This document shows, in pieces, positions 47,757 to 54,286 of a stretch of 54,286 nt of DNA. Numbering within the stretch: the first letter of the stretch is position 1; the number at the start of each line of letters is the position of its first letter. The position numbers and the translations under genes were made by a program. A model generated the notes under the pieces. It worked only from the letters and a program-made list of their open reading frames with translations. It was not told where the DNA came from and did not search any database. The stretch comes from Klebsiella pneumoniae (GTDB taxonomy: Bacteria; Pseudomonadota; Gammaproteobacteria; Enterobacterales; Enterobacteriaceae). The DNA lies in contig NZ_KN046820.1 of NCBI RefSeq assembly GCF_000742135.1, positions 40,187 to 94,472 on the forward strand, in the 5' to 3' direction.

Positions 47757-47990
47757 ATGAGCATTTATAACGCCGGACCGTTACCAGATGACACCTTCAC
47801 CAGAGCACAGGCTGAAGCGGTGGTGGCACAGTTTGAAAATGTCGCCATCGAAGACGATCAGATTTCGCATTTTCGCCTGGTCGTTCGTCACAACGGCGAA
47901 ATGGTGTGGAGCGCATGGAATTTTGAAGCGGATGCCGGGAAATGGCTCAACCGTTACATCGAACGCTATGGCATCCGTAAAACGAAGTAA
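47757..47990 (+). CDS. DUF905-family protein
   Basis: This 77-residue protein ([40 protein letters not shown]) matches the DUF905 family found between ssb and the ParB-like gene in F-like plasmids. Its function is unknown. A hairpin GCCCCGC/GCGGGGC precedes its ribosome-binding site, and another (GCCGGACAG/CTGTCCGGC) follows. Confidence 0.85.
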   Translation: MSIYNAGPLPDDTFTRAQAEAVVAQFENVAIEDDQISHFRLVVRHNGEMVWSAWNFEADAGKWLNRYIERYGIRKTK

Positions 47991-48059
47991 GCAGTAAGAA
48001 GAAGGCCGGACAGGTGGGCTGTCCGGCAGACATTCATCAATAGCTAAGAGGTATCAATT

Positions 48060-50021
48060 ATGTCTGCAACAGAGTCTAAGGTAAAAACTGCACCGAAAAC
48101 CAGCAAAAAAACGCTTAAGCCTGCCGAAGCTGAGGCGCTTAAAGTGGCTCTCGATGCCGCACAGGTCGAGTATGTCCCGGTGACTGCACTGGTGAAGTCT
48201 CCCCTGAACGTCAGGACCATTCCCTATCCGGCGGAGAAAGTCAGTTCAATGGCAGATTCCATTGAAGCCATTGGCCTGTTGCAGAATCTGGTCGTGCATA
48301 ACCTCCCGGACGGTCGCTGTGGTGTGGCTGCAGGTGGTCGTCGCCTGAAAGCGCTGCAGCTCCTGCAGAGTGAAAAACGTATCGATGCCGGATATCAGGT
48401 AATGGTGAAAAAGGTACCTGATGAACTGGCTGTTGCGGCATCAATGGCAGAAAACGAACAGCAGATGGCAATGCATCCGTCTGAACAGATCGCCGGGTTC
48501 CGCACACTGGCTGAGCAGGGGAAAACCCCCGCGCAGATTGGCGATTTGCTTGGGTTCGGTACGCGTCATGTTCAGCGCATGTTGAAGCTCACCGAACTGG
48601 CTCCCGAAATTCTGGAGGCGCTGGCGAAGGATGAAATCACCACCGAACACTGTCAGGCGCTGGCGCTGGAGAACGATCAGGCTCGACAGGTCGAAGTACT
48701 GGCTACCGCGCGTAAACGTGGATGGAATAACGAACCATCGGTTGCCACTATCCGTGACCTGATTACTAACGAAGAAGTCTCCACTACTGGCAAAAAATTC
48801 CGCTTTGTGGGAGAGGACGCTTTCAGCCCTGATGAGATCCGTGTTGACCTGTTCAGTAGCGAAACAGGAGGGTTTGTAAAAAGTGCTTCCCTCGATGCCG
48901 CCCTGCTGGAAAAACTGCAGAACATCGCGGAGCACCTCCGCGAAGCGGAAGGCTGGTCATGGTGTGATGGTCGTCTTGATCCGATTTCTCACTACGGGAA
49001 GGACACTAAAATCTGGCGTCTGCAGTCTGTTCCACCGATTGAATATTCTGAGACAGAATCAGAACGTCTTGCGGAGCTGGAAGCTCTGGAAGCTAAGTAT
49101 GAAGGCGAGAACCCCGGCGTGAATGATGACGTCGTGGCCGGGGCTCTGGAAGCCGTCTGGGAAGAACAGCAGACCATCGCGCACCGGGCAAAACACCGGG
49201 CATGGACGGATGAATATAAGCAGACCTCCGGTGTGGTGGTTTCCTGGAATGGTCATGAGGTGACGGTGCAGCGTGGCGTAGTACTGCGCGCCGATGAAAA
49301 AATGGAGGAGAAGGATGCATCCACCGATCAGGCTCCTGAAAAAGTCGATCCGCTGGACGCCGTCAGTGTCCCGTTGCTGACCCGCCTTTCTTCTGAACGC
49401 ACACTGGCGGTTCAGGCGGCCCTGTTGCAGCAGCCGCAGAAAGCCGTCGCGCTGATGGTCTGGAAAATGTGTAACTCGGTTTTCCATACCACAACGTCCG
49501 TCAAAGAGCCGTTCTGCATTAGCGTGAGTGTGTCGCATTACGCGCTGACCCGTGAAGCACCTGACGGTGAAAACAGCGTTGCGTTTCAGGCCATCCAGTC
49601 AGAAAAAGAACGCCTTGAAGCCCTGCTGCCGGAAAACTGGCGAAAGGATATGACCACCTTCTTTACGCTCGATGGCGAAACCCTGATGGCGCTGATGGCT
49701 TTCTGCACCGCCTGCTCCATAGATGGTGTACAGGGCAAGGATGAATTTGGTCGTAAACACCAGAGTTCGCTGGATGGGGTGGAAAACGCCATTCAGTTTG
49801 ACCTTCGTGACTGGTGGAAACCGACTGCTGATAACCTTTTCTCGCACATGAAGCTGCCACACATTGTACAGGCACTCTCTCAGGCCGGACTGGCTGGCGC
49901 AGCACAGGACGCCGCGAAGATGAAGAAAAAGGATGCCGCTGAACATGCAGAGCACTTTCTCTCAAAAATCCGTTGGGTTCCGGAATGGATGACCAGTACT
50001 GACAATCAGCGCAAAGTCTGA
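48060..50021 (+). CDS. ParB/RepB/Spo0J-family protein, YubM type, 653 aa
   Basis: The N-terminal 200 residues form a ParB-like domain: VEYVPVTALVKSPLNVRTIP, LLQNLVVHNLPDGRCGVAAG, GRRLKALQLL, AENEQQMAMHPSEQIAGFR, and the helix-turn-helix TPAQIGDLLGFGTRHVQRML. The long C-terminus (about residues 250-653) is specific to leading-region YubM proteins; it contains conserved Trp- and Glu-rich segments of unknown role. It is probably not the partition protein, which is parB at 31585. It precedes psiB as in F and R100. Confidence 0.9.
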   Translation: MSATESKVKTAPKTSKKTLKPAEAEALKVALDAAQVEYVPVTALVKSPLNVRTIPYPAEKVSSMADSIEAIGLLQNLVVHNLPDGRCGVAAGGRRLKALQLLQSEKRIDAGYQVMVKKVPDELAVAASMAENEQQMAMHPSEQIAGFRTLAEQGKTPAQIGDLLGFGTRHVQRMLKLTELAPEILEALAKDEITTEHCQALALENDQARQVEVLATARKRGWNNEPSVATIRDLITNEEVSTTGKKFRFVGEDAFSPDEIRVDLFSSETGGFVKSASLDAALLEKLQNIAEHLREAEGWSWCDGRLDPISHYGKDTKIWRLQSVPPIEYSETESERLAELEALEAKYEGENPGVNDDVVAGALEAVWEEQQTIAHRAKHRAWTDEYKQTSGVVVSWNGHEVTVQRGVVLRADEKMEEKDASTDQAPEKVDPLDAVSVPLLTRLSSERTLAVQAALLQQPQKAVALMVWKMCNSVFHTTTSVKEPFCISVSVSHYALTREAPDGENSVAFQAIQSEKERLEALLPENWRKDMTTFFTLDGETLMALMAFCTACSIDGVQGKDEFGRKHQSSLDGVENAIQFDLRDWWKPTADNLFSHMKLPHIVQALSQAGLAGAAQDAAKMKKKDAAEHAEHFLSKIRWVPEWMTSTDNQRKV

Positions 50022-50155
50022 ACTCAGTCTGGCAACAAGTCAGAACGATACAGTCGCTGTCGCTGATTCCTGCGACGTCACCGACCATAACAACCCGGCC
50101 TGCGCCGCCTGATCACGGAAGCCGCCCCTTTGGGGGCGGCAAAGGGAGACTGAAA

Positions 50156-50587
50156 ATGAAAACGTTACTGACTCTGGATGTCCTGAAAACCATGTCTTCT
50201 GATGAGCTGGAAGACTACCGCGCCGCCGGTGAAGACTTTCGCCGGGAGCTGAGTCACGCTGTCATGCGCGATCTGACCTCACCGTCCGGCTGGTCCGTGA
50301 ATGCCGAATACCGGTGCGAATTTGGCGGCTTCTTTCCTGTCCAGATCCGTTTTACCCCCCCTCATGGTCACTTTGATGTGGCGGTATGCAGTCCGGGGGA
50401 GCTGAATCCTCGCTGGATAGTGGTCTTTGTTACCCGTGACGGTCAGCCGTTCTCTGTCGTTCGCGTGATGGATGCATTCAACCCTGAACTCATCACCCAT
50501 ACTCTGGATCTCATCGAGTGTCTTGACGCCGGTGGCTACTCGTTTGCCAGCATCATCAGCACGCTGTCACAGGAGGGCGCACAATGA
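50156..50587 (+). CDS. psiB: PsiB SOS inhibitor
   Basis: This 143-residue protein matches PsiB: MSSDELEDYRAAGEDFRREL, SVNAEYRCEFGGFFPVQIRF and FDVAVCSPGELNPRWIVVFV. PsiB binds free RecA and blocks its loading on entering single-stranded DNA, preventing SOS induction during conjugation. The start overlaps nothing upstream, and its stop overlaps the psiA start (ATGA). A GCCGCCCC/GGGGCGGC hairpin (50121-50140) precedes the ribosome-binding site. Confidence 0.94.
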   Translation: MKTLLTLDVLKTMSSDELEDYRAAGEDFRRELSHAVMRDLTSPSGWSVNAEYRCEFGGFFPVQIRFTPPHGHFDVAVCSPGELNPRWIVVFVTRDGQPFSVVRVMDAFNPELITHTLDLIECLDAGGYSFASIISTLSQEGAQ

Positions 50588-51312
50588 TCCCGTCATCCAG
50601 TGCTCTTGTATCCCTGAAACCAGCCCGTCAGGCAGCGCTGCAGGCCATCATGACGGTGGAAGAGGCTCGCCAGCGCGGCGCACGTCTGCCATCGATGCCA
50701 CACGTCCGGACATTCCTGCGCCTGCTGACAGGCTGTAGCCGGATTAACAGTGACGTTGCCCGCCGTATTCCTGGCCTTCACCGTGATCCAAAAGACCGCC
50801 TTTCCAGCCTGAAACAGGTGGAAGAGGCGCTGGATATGCTTATCTCCAGCCACGGGGAATACTGTCCGCTGCCGCTGACAATGGATGTGCAGGCTGAACT
50901 TTTTCCGGAAGTCCTTCATACCCGAACAGTACGCAGGCTAAAACGTCAGGACTTTGCCTTCACCCGAAAAATGCGCCGTGAAGCCCGTCAGGTCGAGCAG
51001 TCCTGGTTACTGCGTCAGAACCTGCTGGGACAGGCTGTCACAGAACTGAATTTTCAGTCACCGGAAACCGTCTGCACCTGGTACACCCGGTGGAGCGACG
51101 AGTTTGACGCGGCAGAGCTTGCAGCACCGTTCTGGCGCTGGCAGTCGCGATTCGCATCGCTGAAGGAACTTGACTGGCTTCGCATCAGCGGTGAGCCGCT
51201 GTATGCAGTGATGTACGAAATTCCGTTTATTGTCCGGGAAACACCTGAGCATATTCGTGTTGCTGAACGCTGGCAGGTGCCAAATAAGCTGGCTGATCGG
51301 AGTGGTGTATGA
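50584..51312 (+). CDS. psiA: PsiA
   Basis: This 242-residue protein matches PsiA of F-like plasmids (VSLKPARQAALQAIMTVEEA, DFAFTRKMRREARQVEQSWL, WYTRWSDEFDAAELAAPFWR). It is cotranscribed with psiB and overlaps it by four bases. Its molecular role is not established; it is not needed for SOS inhibition by PsiB. No lesion is visible. Confidence 0.9.
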   Translation: MIPSSSALVSLKPARQAALQAIMTVEEARQRGARLPSMPHVRTFLRLLTGCSRINSDVARRIPGLHRDPKDRLSSLKQVEEALDMLISSHGEYCPLPLTMDVQAELFPEVLHTRTVRRLKRQDFAFTRKMRREARQVEQSWLLRQNLLGQAVTELNFQSPETVCTWYTRWSDEFDAAELAAPFWRWQSRFASLKELDWLRISGEPLYAVMYEIPFIVRETPEHIRVAERWQVPNKLADRSGV

Positions 51313-51635
51313 AGTGGCGCTATTCTCTGCGCTGGAAACTGCCGCACAGGCCCTGCCCGGGTCCACGGGAACTGATTTCCGTTGTCGTGGAGGCAGGGCA
51401 GGCGGCACCTGAAGAGGTGATGTCACGCTGGGTGGCTGGCTCAGGTTACGCTGTATGCGTGGATTTTCTCGGCCAGAAACAGATCCAACGCTGGAGCGAT
51501 GAACGGAAAGCTGCGGTGAGAAGGCGCAACATGCAGGCTCGTATTCATCGTGTTGCCCCTTTGTTTGCCGACGAGTTAATCGAGCGTGAACTGGCTGCGC
51601 GTCCGGAGTATTTCAATGGCAAGTCCGCCCGATGA
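51309..51635 (+). CDS. hypothetical leading-region protein, 108 aa
   Basis: The start overlaps the psiA stop by four bases (ATGA), so it is translationally coupled. The product is strongly basic: MKWRYSLRWKLPHRPCPGPR, WSDERKAAVRRRNMQARIHR, then an acidic stretch VAPLFADELIERELAARPEY. No family is recognised, although homologues are common after psiA in F-like plasmids. A nucleic-acid role is suggested only by its charge. Confidence 0.65.
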   Translation: MKWRYSLRWKLPHRPCPGPRELISVVVEAGQAAPEEVMSRWVAGSGYAVCVDFLGQKQIQRWSDERKAAVRRRNMQARIHRVAPLFADELIERELAARPEYFNGKSAR

Positions 51636-51690
51636 ATAAGTACAATGCTGTCTGACAACTCAGATGGCCAAATACAAGGAAAGCAGAACT

Positions 51691-52065
51691 ATGAGGTACT
51701 GGTTGCTCGTTATCTTAATGAACGTGCTGTTCTGGTTGATCGTGAAGCATGTTGCTCCGGAATGGTATGGTTCCCCTGGTTATTATGCAGGCCAAATCAT
51801 CTGCACACTAATAGCTGCGGTCATCACATGGCGTGATCCGCCTGACTGGTTAGATGGAATCCTGCTCGGCGTTATAGAATTCGGCGTTCTGATTGCCGGG
51901 ATTATATTCTTTGTCTGGGGCATCGGGTACAAGCTGGCATTCTGGGGGCAACATGATCCTAATACCATATATGCAAGTGCAAACGATGTGATTTTGCCTA
52001 ATCTTGCGCTGGGCACGGGCGTCTTGATTGCGGGATGGGTATACATTAGATATTTAAAGCGCTAA
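51691..52065 (+). CDS. membrane protein, 124 aa
   Basis: I use the ATG at 51691, downstream of AAGGA. The product has four likely membrane segments: MRYWLLVILMNVLFWLIVKH, YYAGQIICTLIAAVITW, ILLGVIEFGVLIAGIIFFVW and ILPNLALGTGVLIAGWVY. The base composition is AT-richer than the psi genes. Function is unknown. It lies between the psi operon and mok/hok. Confidence 0.6.
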   Translation: MRYWLLVILMNVLFWLIVKHVAPEWYGSPGYYAGQIICTLIAAVITWRDPPDWLDGILLGVIEFGVLIAGIIFFVWGIGYKLAFWGQHDPNTIYASANDVILPNLALGTGVLIAGWVYIRYLKR

Positions 52066-52139
52066 GCAGCATAAAGCGTGGATATACCTGGTAAGAAATA
52101 GCACCGTCCCGGTATAATCGACGTGGCGCTTGAGGCTTT

Positions 52140-52235
52140 TTGCCTCATGACGTGAAGGTGGTTTGTTACCGTGTTGTGTGGCAAAAAGCAGAAAGCCCCG
52201 TAGTTAATTTTCATTAACCCACGAGGCCACCTGTA
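52140..52235 (-). ncRNA. sok: Sok-type antisense RNA (approximate limits)
   Basis: The leader upstream of mok (CTTGAGGCTTTTTGCCTCAT, AAGGTGGTTTGTT, AACCCACGAGGCC) matches the hok/sok leader of R1 and the flm locus of F, in which a short antisense RNA is transcribed over the mok ribosome-binding site. I infer it by homology and did not identify its promoter with certainty. Confidence 0.6.
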
Positions 52236-52387
52236 TGCCTAGACAACATCAGGATAGCCTCTTAGATGCCGCAAGGCAAGGAGAAGAAGGCCATGAAACT
52301 GCCGCGAAACACTCTGCTCGGGTGCGTATTAATAGTGTGCCTCACACTGCTGATATTCACTTACCTCACCCGGAAATCACTCTGTGA
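52235..52387 (+). CDS. mok: Mok leader peptide
   Basis: This 50-codon frame, [20 protein letters not shown] onward, overlaps hok in another frame. Translation of mok is required for hok translation and is the step blocked by Sok antisense RNA. It starts 58 bases before hok, as in F and R1. The sequence resembles FlmC/Mok peptides. Confidence 0.85.
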   Translation: MPRQHQDSLLDAARQGEEGHETAAKHSARVRINSVPHTADIHLPHPEITL

Positions 52388-52451
52388 AATCCGGTACAGG
52401 GACACGAACAGGGAGGTGGCGGCTTTTCTGGCTTACGAATCCGCTAAGTAG
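52293..52451 (+). CDS. hok: Hok toxin (post-segregational killing)
   Basis: The 52-residue peptide reads [20 protein letters not shown] then [20 protein letters not shown], with one membrane helix and the conserved [14 protein letters not shown] motif. When Sok decays after plasmid loss, the stable hok mRNA is translated and the peptide depolarises the membrane. Together with mok, the leader and a 3' terminator, the locus is complete. Confidence 0.96.
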   Translation: MKLPRNTLLGCVLIVCLTLLIFTYLTRKSLCEIRYRDTNREVAAFLAYESAK

Positions 52452-52524
52452 CTAACCCCGGCGGGGGGAAGCCCCCGCCATTCAGGGGAGATGATGTCTG
52501 ACAAGCCTGAAGCGCCTTTATGAA

Positions 52525-52554
52525 GGGGTTACCGTTCACCGGTAGCCCCTTTTT
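52525..52554 (+). terminator. intrinsic terminator of the hok mRNA
   Basis: The stem GGGGTTACCG/CGGTAGCCCC with a short loop is followed by TTTTT. The position and sequence match the 3' end of hok mRNAs, where the terminal region also base-pairs with the 5' end to stabilise the inactive form. Confidence 0.85.
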
Positions 52555-52565
52555 CCTGTAAGCAG

Positions 52566-52592
52566 GAAAAAAAGCCCGCGCGACAGGCGGGC
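52566..52592 (-). terminator. minus-strand intrinsic terminator
   Basis: GCCCGC (52574-52579) pairs with GCGGGC (52587-52592), and seven As on the plus strand at 52567-52573 become a T tract on the minus strand. It would stop leftward transcription before the hok locus. Confidence 0.65.
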
Positions 52593-52689
52593 AAAAAGCT
52601 TTCATCTACCTACAACACGGATTCAATGAATCGCAAGTCACATTAACATCCTTCATTCTTCGTAACACCCTGTCATCAGTCTGAAAAAA

Positions 52690-52884
52690 AGAGCGATTGA
52701 TTGTGTACTTTTGGGTTCTGGTGATAAGTTCGTTCTGTAGCGTAGCCCTCTTTACGGAGGGGTGGAAACAGCAACGGCAGAGTTAAAAGTCCACGAGTCA
52801 GTGAGGCTGTCCAAAGGCTCCCCGGGGAAACCCGGCGCTACATCAGGTTGCATAGCACTTAACCCGCCCGCCTGCCGGGCGGGT
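52690..52884 (+). ncRNA. possible structured RNA ending at a strong terminator
   Basis: No protein frame is seen between 52600 and 53100. The sequence contains several GC-rich inverted segments and ends in the stem ACCCGCCCG/CGGGCGGGT (52862-52884) followed by TTTT. No promoter is certain (TTGTGTACTTTTGGG near 52710 is weak). This could be a noncoding RNA or only the end of a transcript. Confidence 0.3.
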
Positions 52885-53007
52885 TTTCCTTCCGGAAAAG
52901 TGCTGCTATAACTTATTCGTGCTGCGGTATCCGCTTTCCTGGTAAATCAGTCGCCCGGTCTGCCAGGTGATACTGCAGTTCATTCCTTATATGATCCAGT
53001 GATGCTT

Positions 53008-53034
53008 GCCTGCTTTTTAAGCAGGCTTTTTTTT
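53008..53034 (+). terminator. intrinsic terminator
   Basis: GCCTGC (53008-53013) and GCAGGC (53021-53026) form a stem with a TTTTTAA loop, followed by eight Ts. It is a textbook rightward terminator in the gap before the gene at 53146. Confidence 0.85.
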
Positions 53035-53145
53035 GTTGATTATGTATGACATCTGTCATACAGTTGATTGCGTAATGAACAGAAATTGTTCCACTTAACT
53101 CAGTGAGGCGAAGCGCAGTCGCGGGTGAGCCAAAGGAGAGCCAGC

Positions 53146-53418
53146 ATGAACTTCACGATAACATCCCGTAAAACCGGCGAAATTTTCAGTTTTTACGCAC
53201 CCGACAGTGGTGGCTATGTTCACCTGGAGTCTCAGGGACACTCTGGTAACTCAGGTGCTCAGATTTGCCGTGGGGGAGGGTTCATGGGGAGTACGCTTTC
53301 CTGTGGCGCTTCTGAGGACGATCTGGCCAGTGTTGCCCGTAAATGGTACCGACAGTTCGTGAGGGAGCGGCGCAAATTCTTAATGATGTCGGGCCAGTAT
53401 TCTGAGGATAACCCATGA
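53146..53418 (+). CDS. hypothetical leading-region protein, 90 aa
   Basis: The ATG at 53146 has AAAGGAGAG upstream. The product (MNFTITSRKTGEIFSFYAPD, GGYVHLESQGHSGNSGAQIC) is glycine- and serine-rich in the first half, then helical (EDDLASVARKWYRQFVRERR). No family is recognised. The stop overlaps the next gene by four bases (ATGA). Confidence 0.65.
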   Translation: MNFTITSRKTGEIFSFYAPDSGGYVHLESQGHSGNSGAQICRGGGFMGSTLSCGASEDDLASVARKWYRQFVRERRKFLMMSGQYSEDNP

Positions 53419-53765
53419 AAAAAGAGATCTCCCGCAACCCCTCTTTCACGCCTTCGCCTAAGCTGCGAGCACATCTGAACTCCCACAGGGAAGGGGTGAC
53501 TGAAAGGCTGAATAATATCTTTGATCGCTATGCGCATCTGGTTCGTGCCTGTGCCCTTCCTCTCGATAAAGACGAAACACAGGTTCTGCTTAATGTGCTG
53601 AATGGCTCCGTTGTCGAACCCGCCTTTATTGAATATCTGGCTCAGGAAATTCGGGACTCGGATGATTATCTGGAAGGGATACCCGCAGCTGAATCACTGT
53701 ACGAAAAGTGTCAGTCAGCGACCTATCCGCAATTGCTGGCCACCGTCGAACGGCTGGAACGATAA
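53415..53765 (+). CDS. hypothetical leading-region protein, 116 aa
   Basis: The start overlaps the previous stop (ATGA), showing coupling. The helical product reads MKKEISRNPSFTPSPKLRAH, VTERLNNIFDRYAHLVRACA, LNGSVVEPAFIEYLAQEIRD. No domain is recognised. It is followed immediately by repeat copy 3. Confidence 0.65.
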   Translation: MKKEISRNPSFTPSPKLRAHLNSHREGVTERLNNIFDRYAHLVRACALPLDKDETQVLLNVLNGSVVEPAFIEYLAQEIRDSDDYLEGIPAAESLYEKCQSATYPQLLATVERLER

Positions 53766-53788
53766 GAAAGGCATAACACCACTGGACC

Positions 53789-54286
53789 CCTTCGGCTCCT
53801 GACCAGCAAAGCTGGCCAGTCGTCGAGCCACACTCCGCTAACCGCGAAAAGACGCGGTAAGCTCCGCCGAACCCGCAAGCGGTTTCGGGCCTGACGGCTA
53901 GTGTCTGATGTCTGAAGTCAAGGTCAACGGCAGCGCTTGCTGCGACCGTTCCGGCCGCGCCGCTTTCACCGTGCCGGCGAAGGACTGCCGGCACTCTGCG
54001 GGGCAACGCCGTTTCGCGCCCGCGCTCTTCGTCGTTGCGGCGGGTGCCTGCTCCTTTCCCCTGGTACCCGTATCACCCGTTTGAGTCCATTCGCCGGGGC
54101 TGAGACAAGCACAACCCGTCTTGCTGTCCAGGGGACGGCAGGGCCTTTCGCAATAAATTTTTCCCGGCCATTCCGCTGCCGCTTCATTGGACCGAAAAAA
54201 ATTTCCCGCTCACCCCCGGACATCTGCACCGGGCCGTGCTCGTTTACGCCCTTGCGGCGAACGGCTCTCAAACGGGTGAAGGTTAT
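53789..54286 (+). repeat. leading-region repeat copy 3 (Frpo-like), cut by window end
   Basis: This is the third copy of the roughly 570-bp repeat and is nearly identical to copy 1, including TGCCGGCGAAGGACTGCCGG and CCCCTGGTACCCGTATCACC. It runs off the right end of the window. A leading-region gene or the oriT side probably follows. Confidence 0.78.

Noticed and set aside
48060..50021. YubM-like protein as the plasmid partition ParB
   Set aside because: It lacks a ParA partner and a centromere and has the long leading-region C-terminus; true ParAB is at 31585-33764.

Overview
The window reads as a segment of a large conjugative F-type plasmid from an enterobacterium (Escherichia, Klebsiella, Citrobacter or a relative). 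The evidence is an F-like RepE replicon with ori2 and incC iterons, ccdAB-resD, a ParM/ParR system, umuDC with a LexA box, ardA and klcA/ardB, and the leading-region set ssb, yubM-like parB, psiB, psiA and mok/hok. I saw no chromosomal housekeeping genes, rRNA, tRNA or CRISPR array.

Layout. 1-6.1 kb: an IS1 end, then a plasmid-borne zinc-limitation island. It holds a divergent Fur/Zur-like regulator, a COG0523 GTPase, a DksA paralogue without the zinc cysteines and FolE2, followed by decayed thrS-like and hemB-like paralogues and a deleted ISNCY transposase. 6.2-9.2 kb: small proteins, an Hha-like modulator, ccdAB and resD. 9.2-19.4 kb: an AT-rich accessory island on the minus strand. It carries a 2599-residue toxin-like protein, a phage-endolysin-type M15 peptidase directly downstream, a short hok gene and IS debris. 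The toxin has six tandem N-terminal repeats, a C58/YopT-like Cys-His-Asp triad, a hydrophobic pore-forming-type region and an RTX-like patch. 19.4-21.9 kb: nested remnants of IS91, IS110, Tn3 and ISL3 elements. 21.9-29.6 kb: vapBC, a HolE-like theta homologue, ardA, klcA/ardB, small plasmid genes, a beta-class adenine methyltransferase and parMR. 29.7-35.8 kb: umuDC, a P1-type parABS and the RepFIA-like replicon. 35.9-42.4 kb: an accessory block with a DpnII/MboI-type nuclease-fold protein, an Abi_2 HEPN protein preceded by a predicted short terminated RNA, a second inverted resD, and a three-gene operon (regulator, GNAT-like protein, membrane protein). 42.6-54.3 kb: the conjugative leading region, with three copies of a roughly 570-bp repeat that resembles F single-strand promoters (Frpo).

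How it fits together. Maintenance is redundant: two partition systems, ccdAB, vapBC, two hok genes and two ResD recombinases. The leading region supplies antirestriction, SSB and SOS inhibition. Their genes point right, so oriT probably lies beyond the right edge. The accessory cargo is the zinc island, the toxin/endolysin pair and the candidate defence block.

The most interesting candidates are the toxin with its endolysin-like neighbour (possible lysis-type release), the Abi_2 gene with its upstream short RNA, and the unexplained regulator/GNAT/membrane operon.
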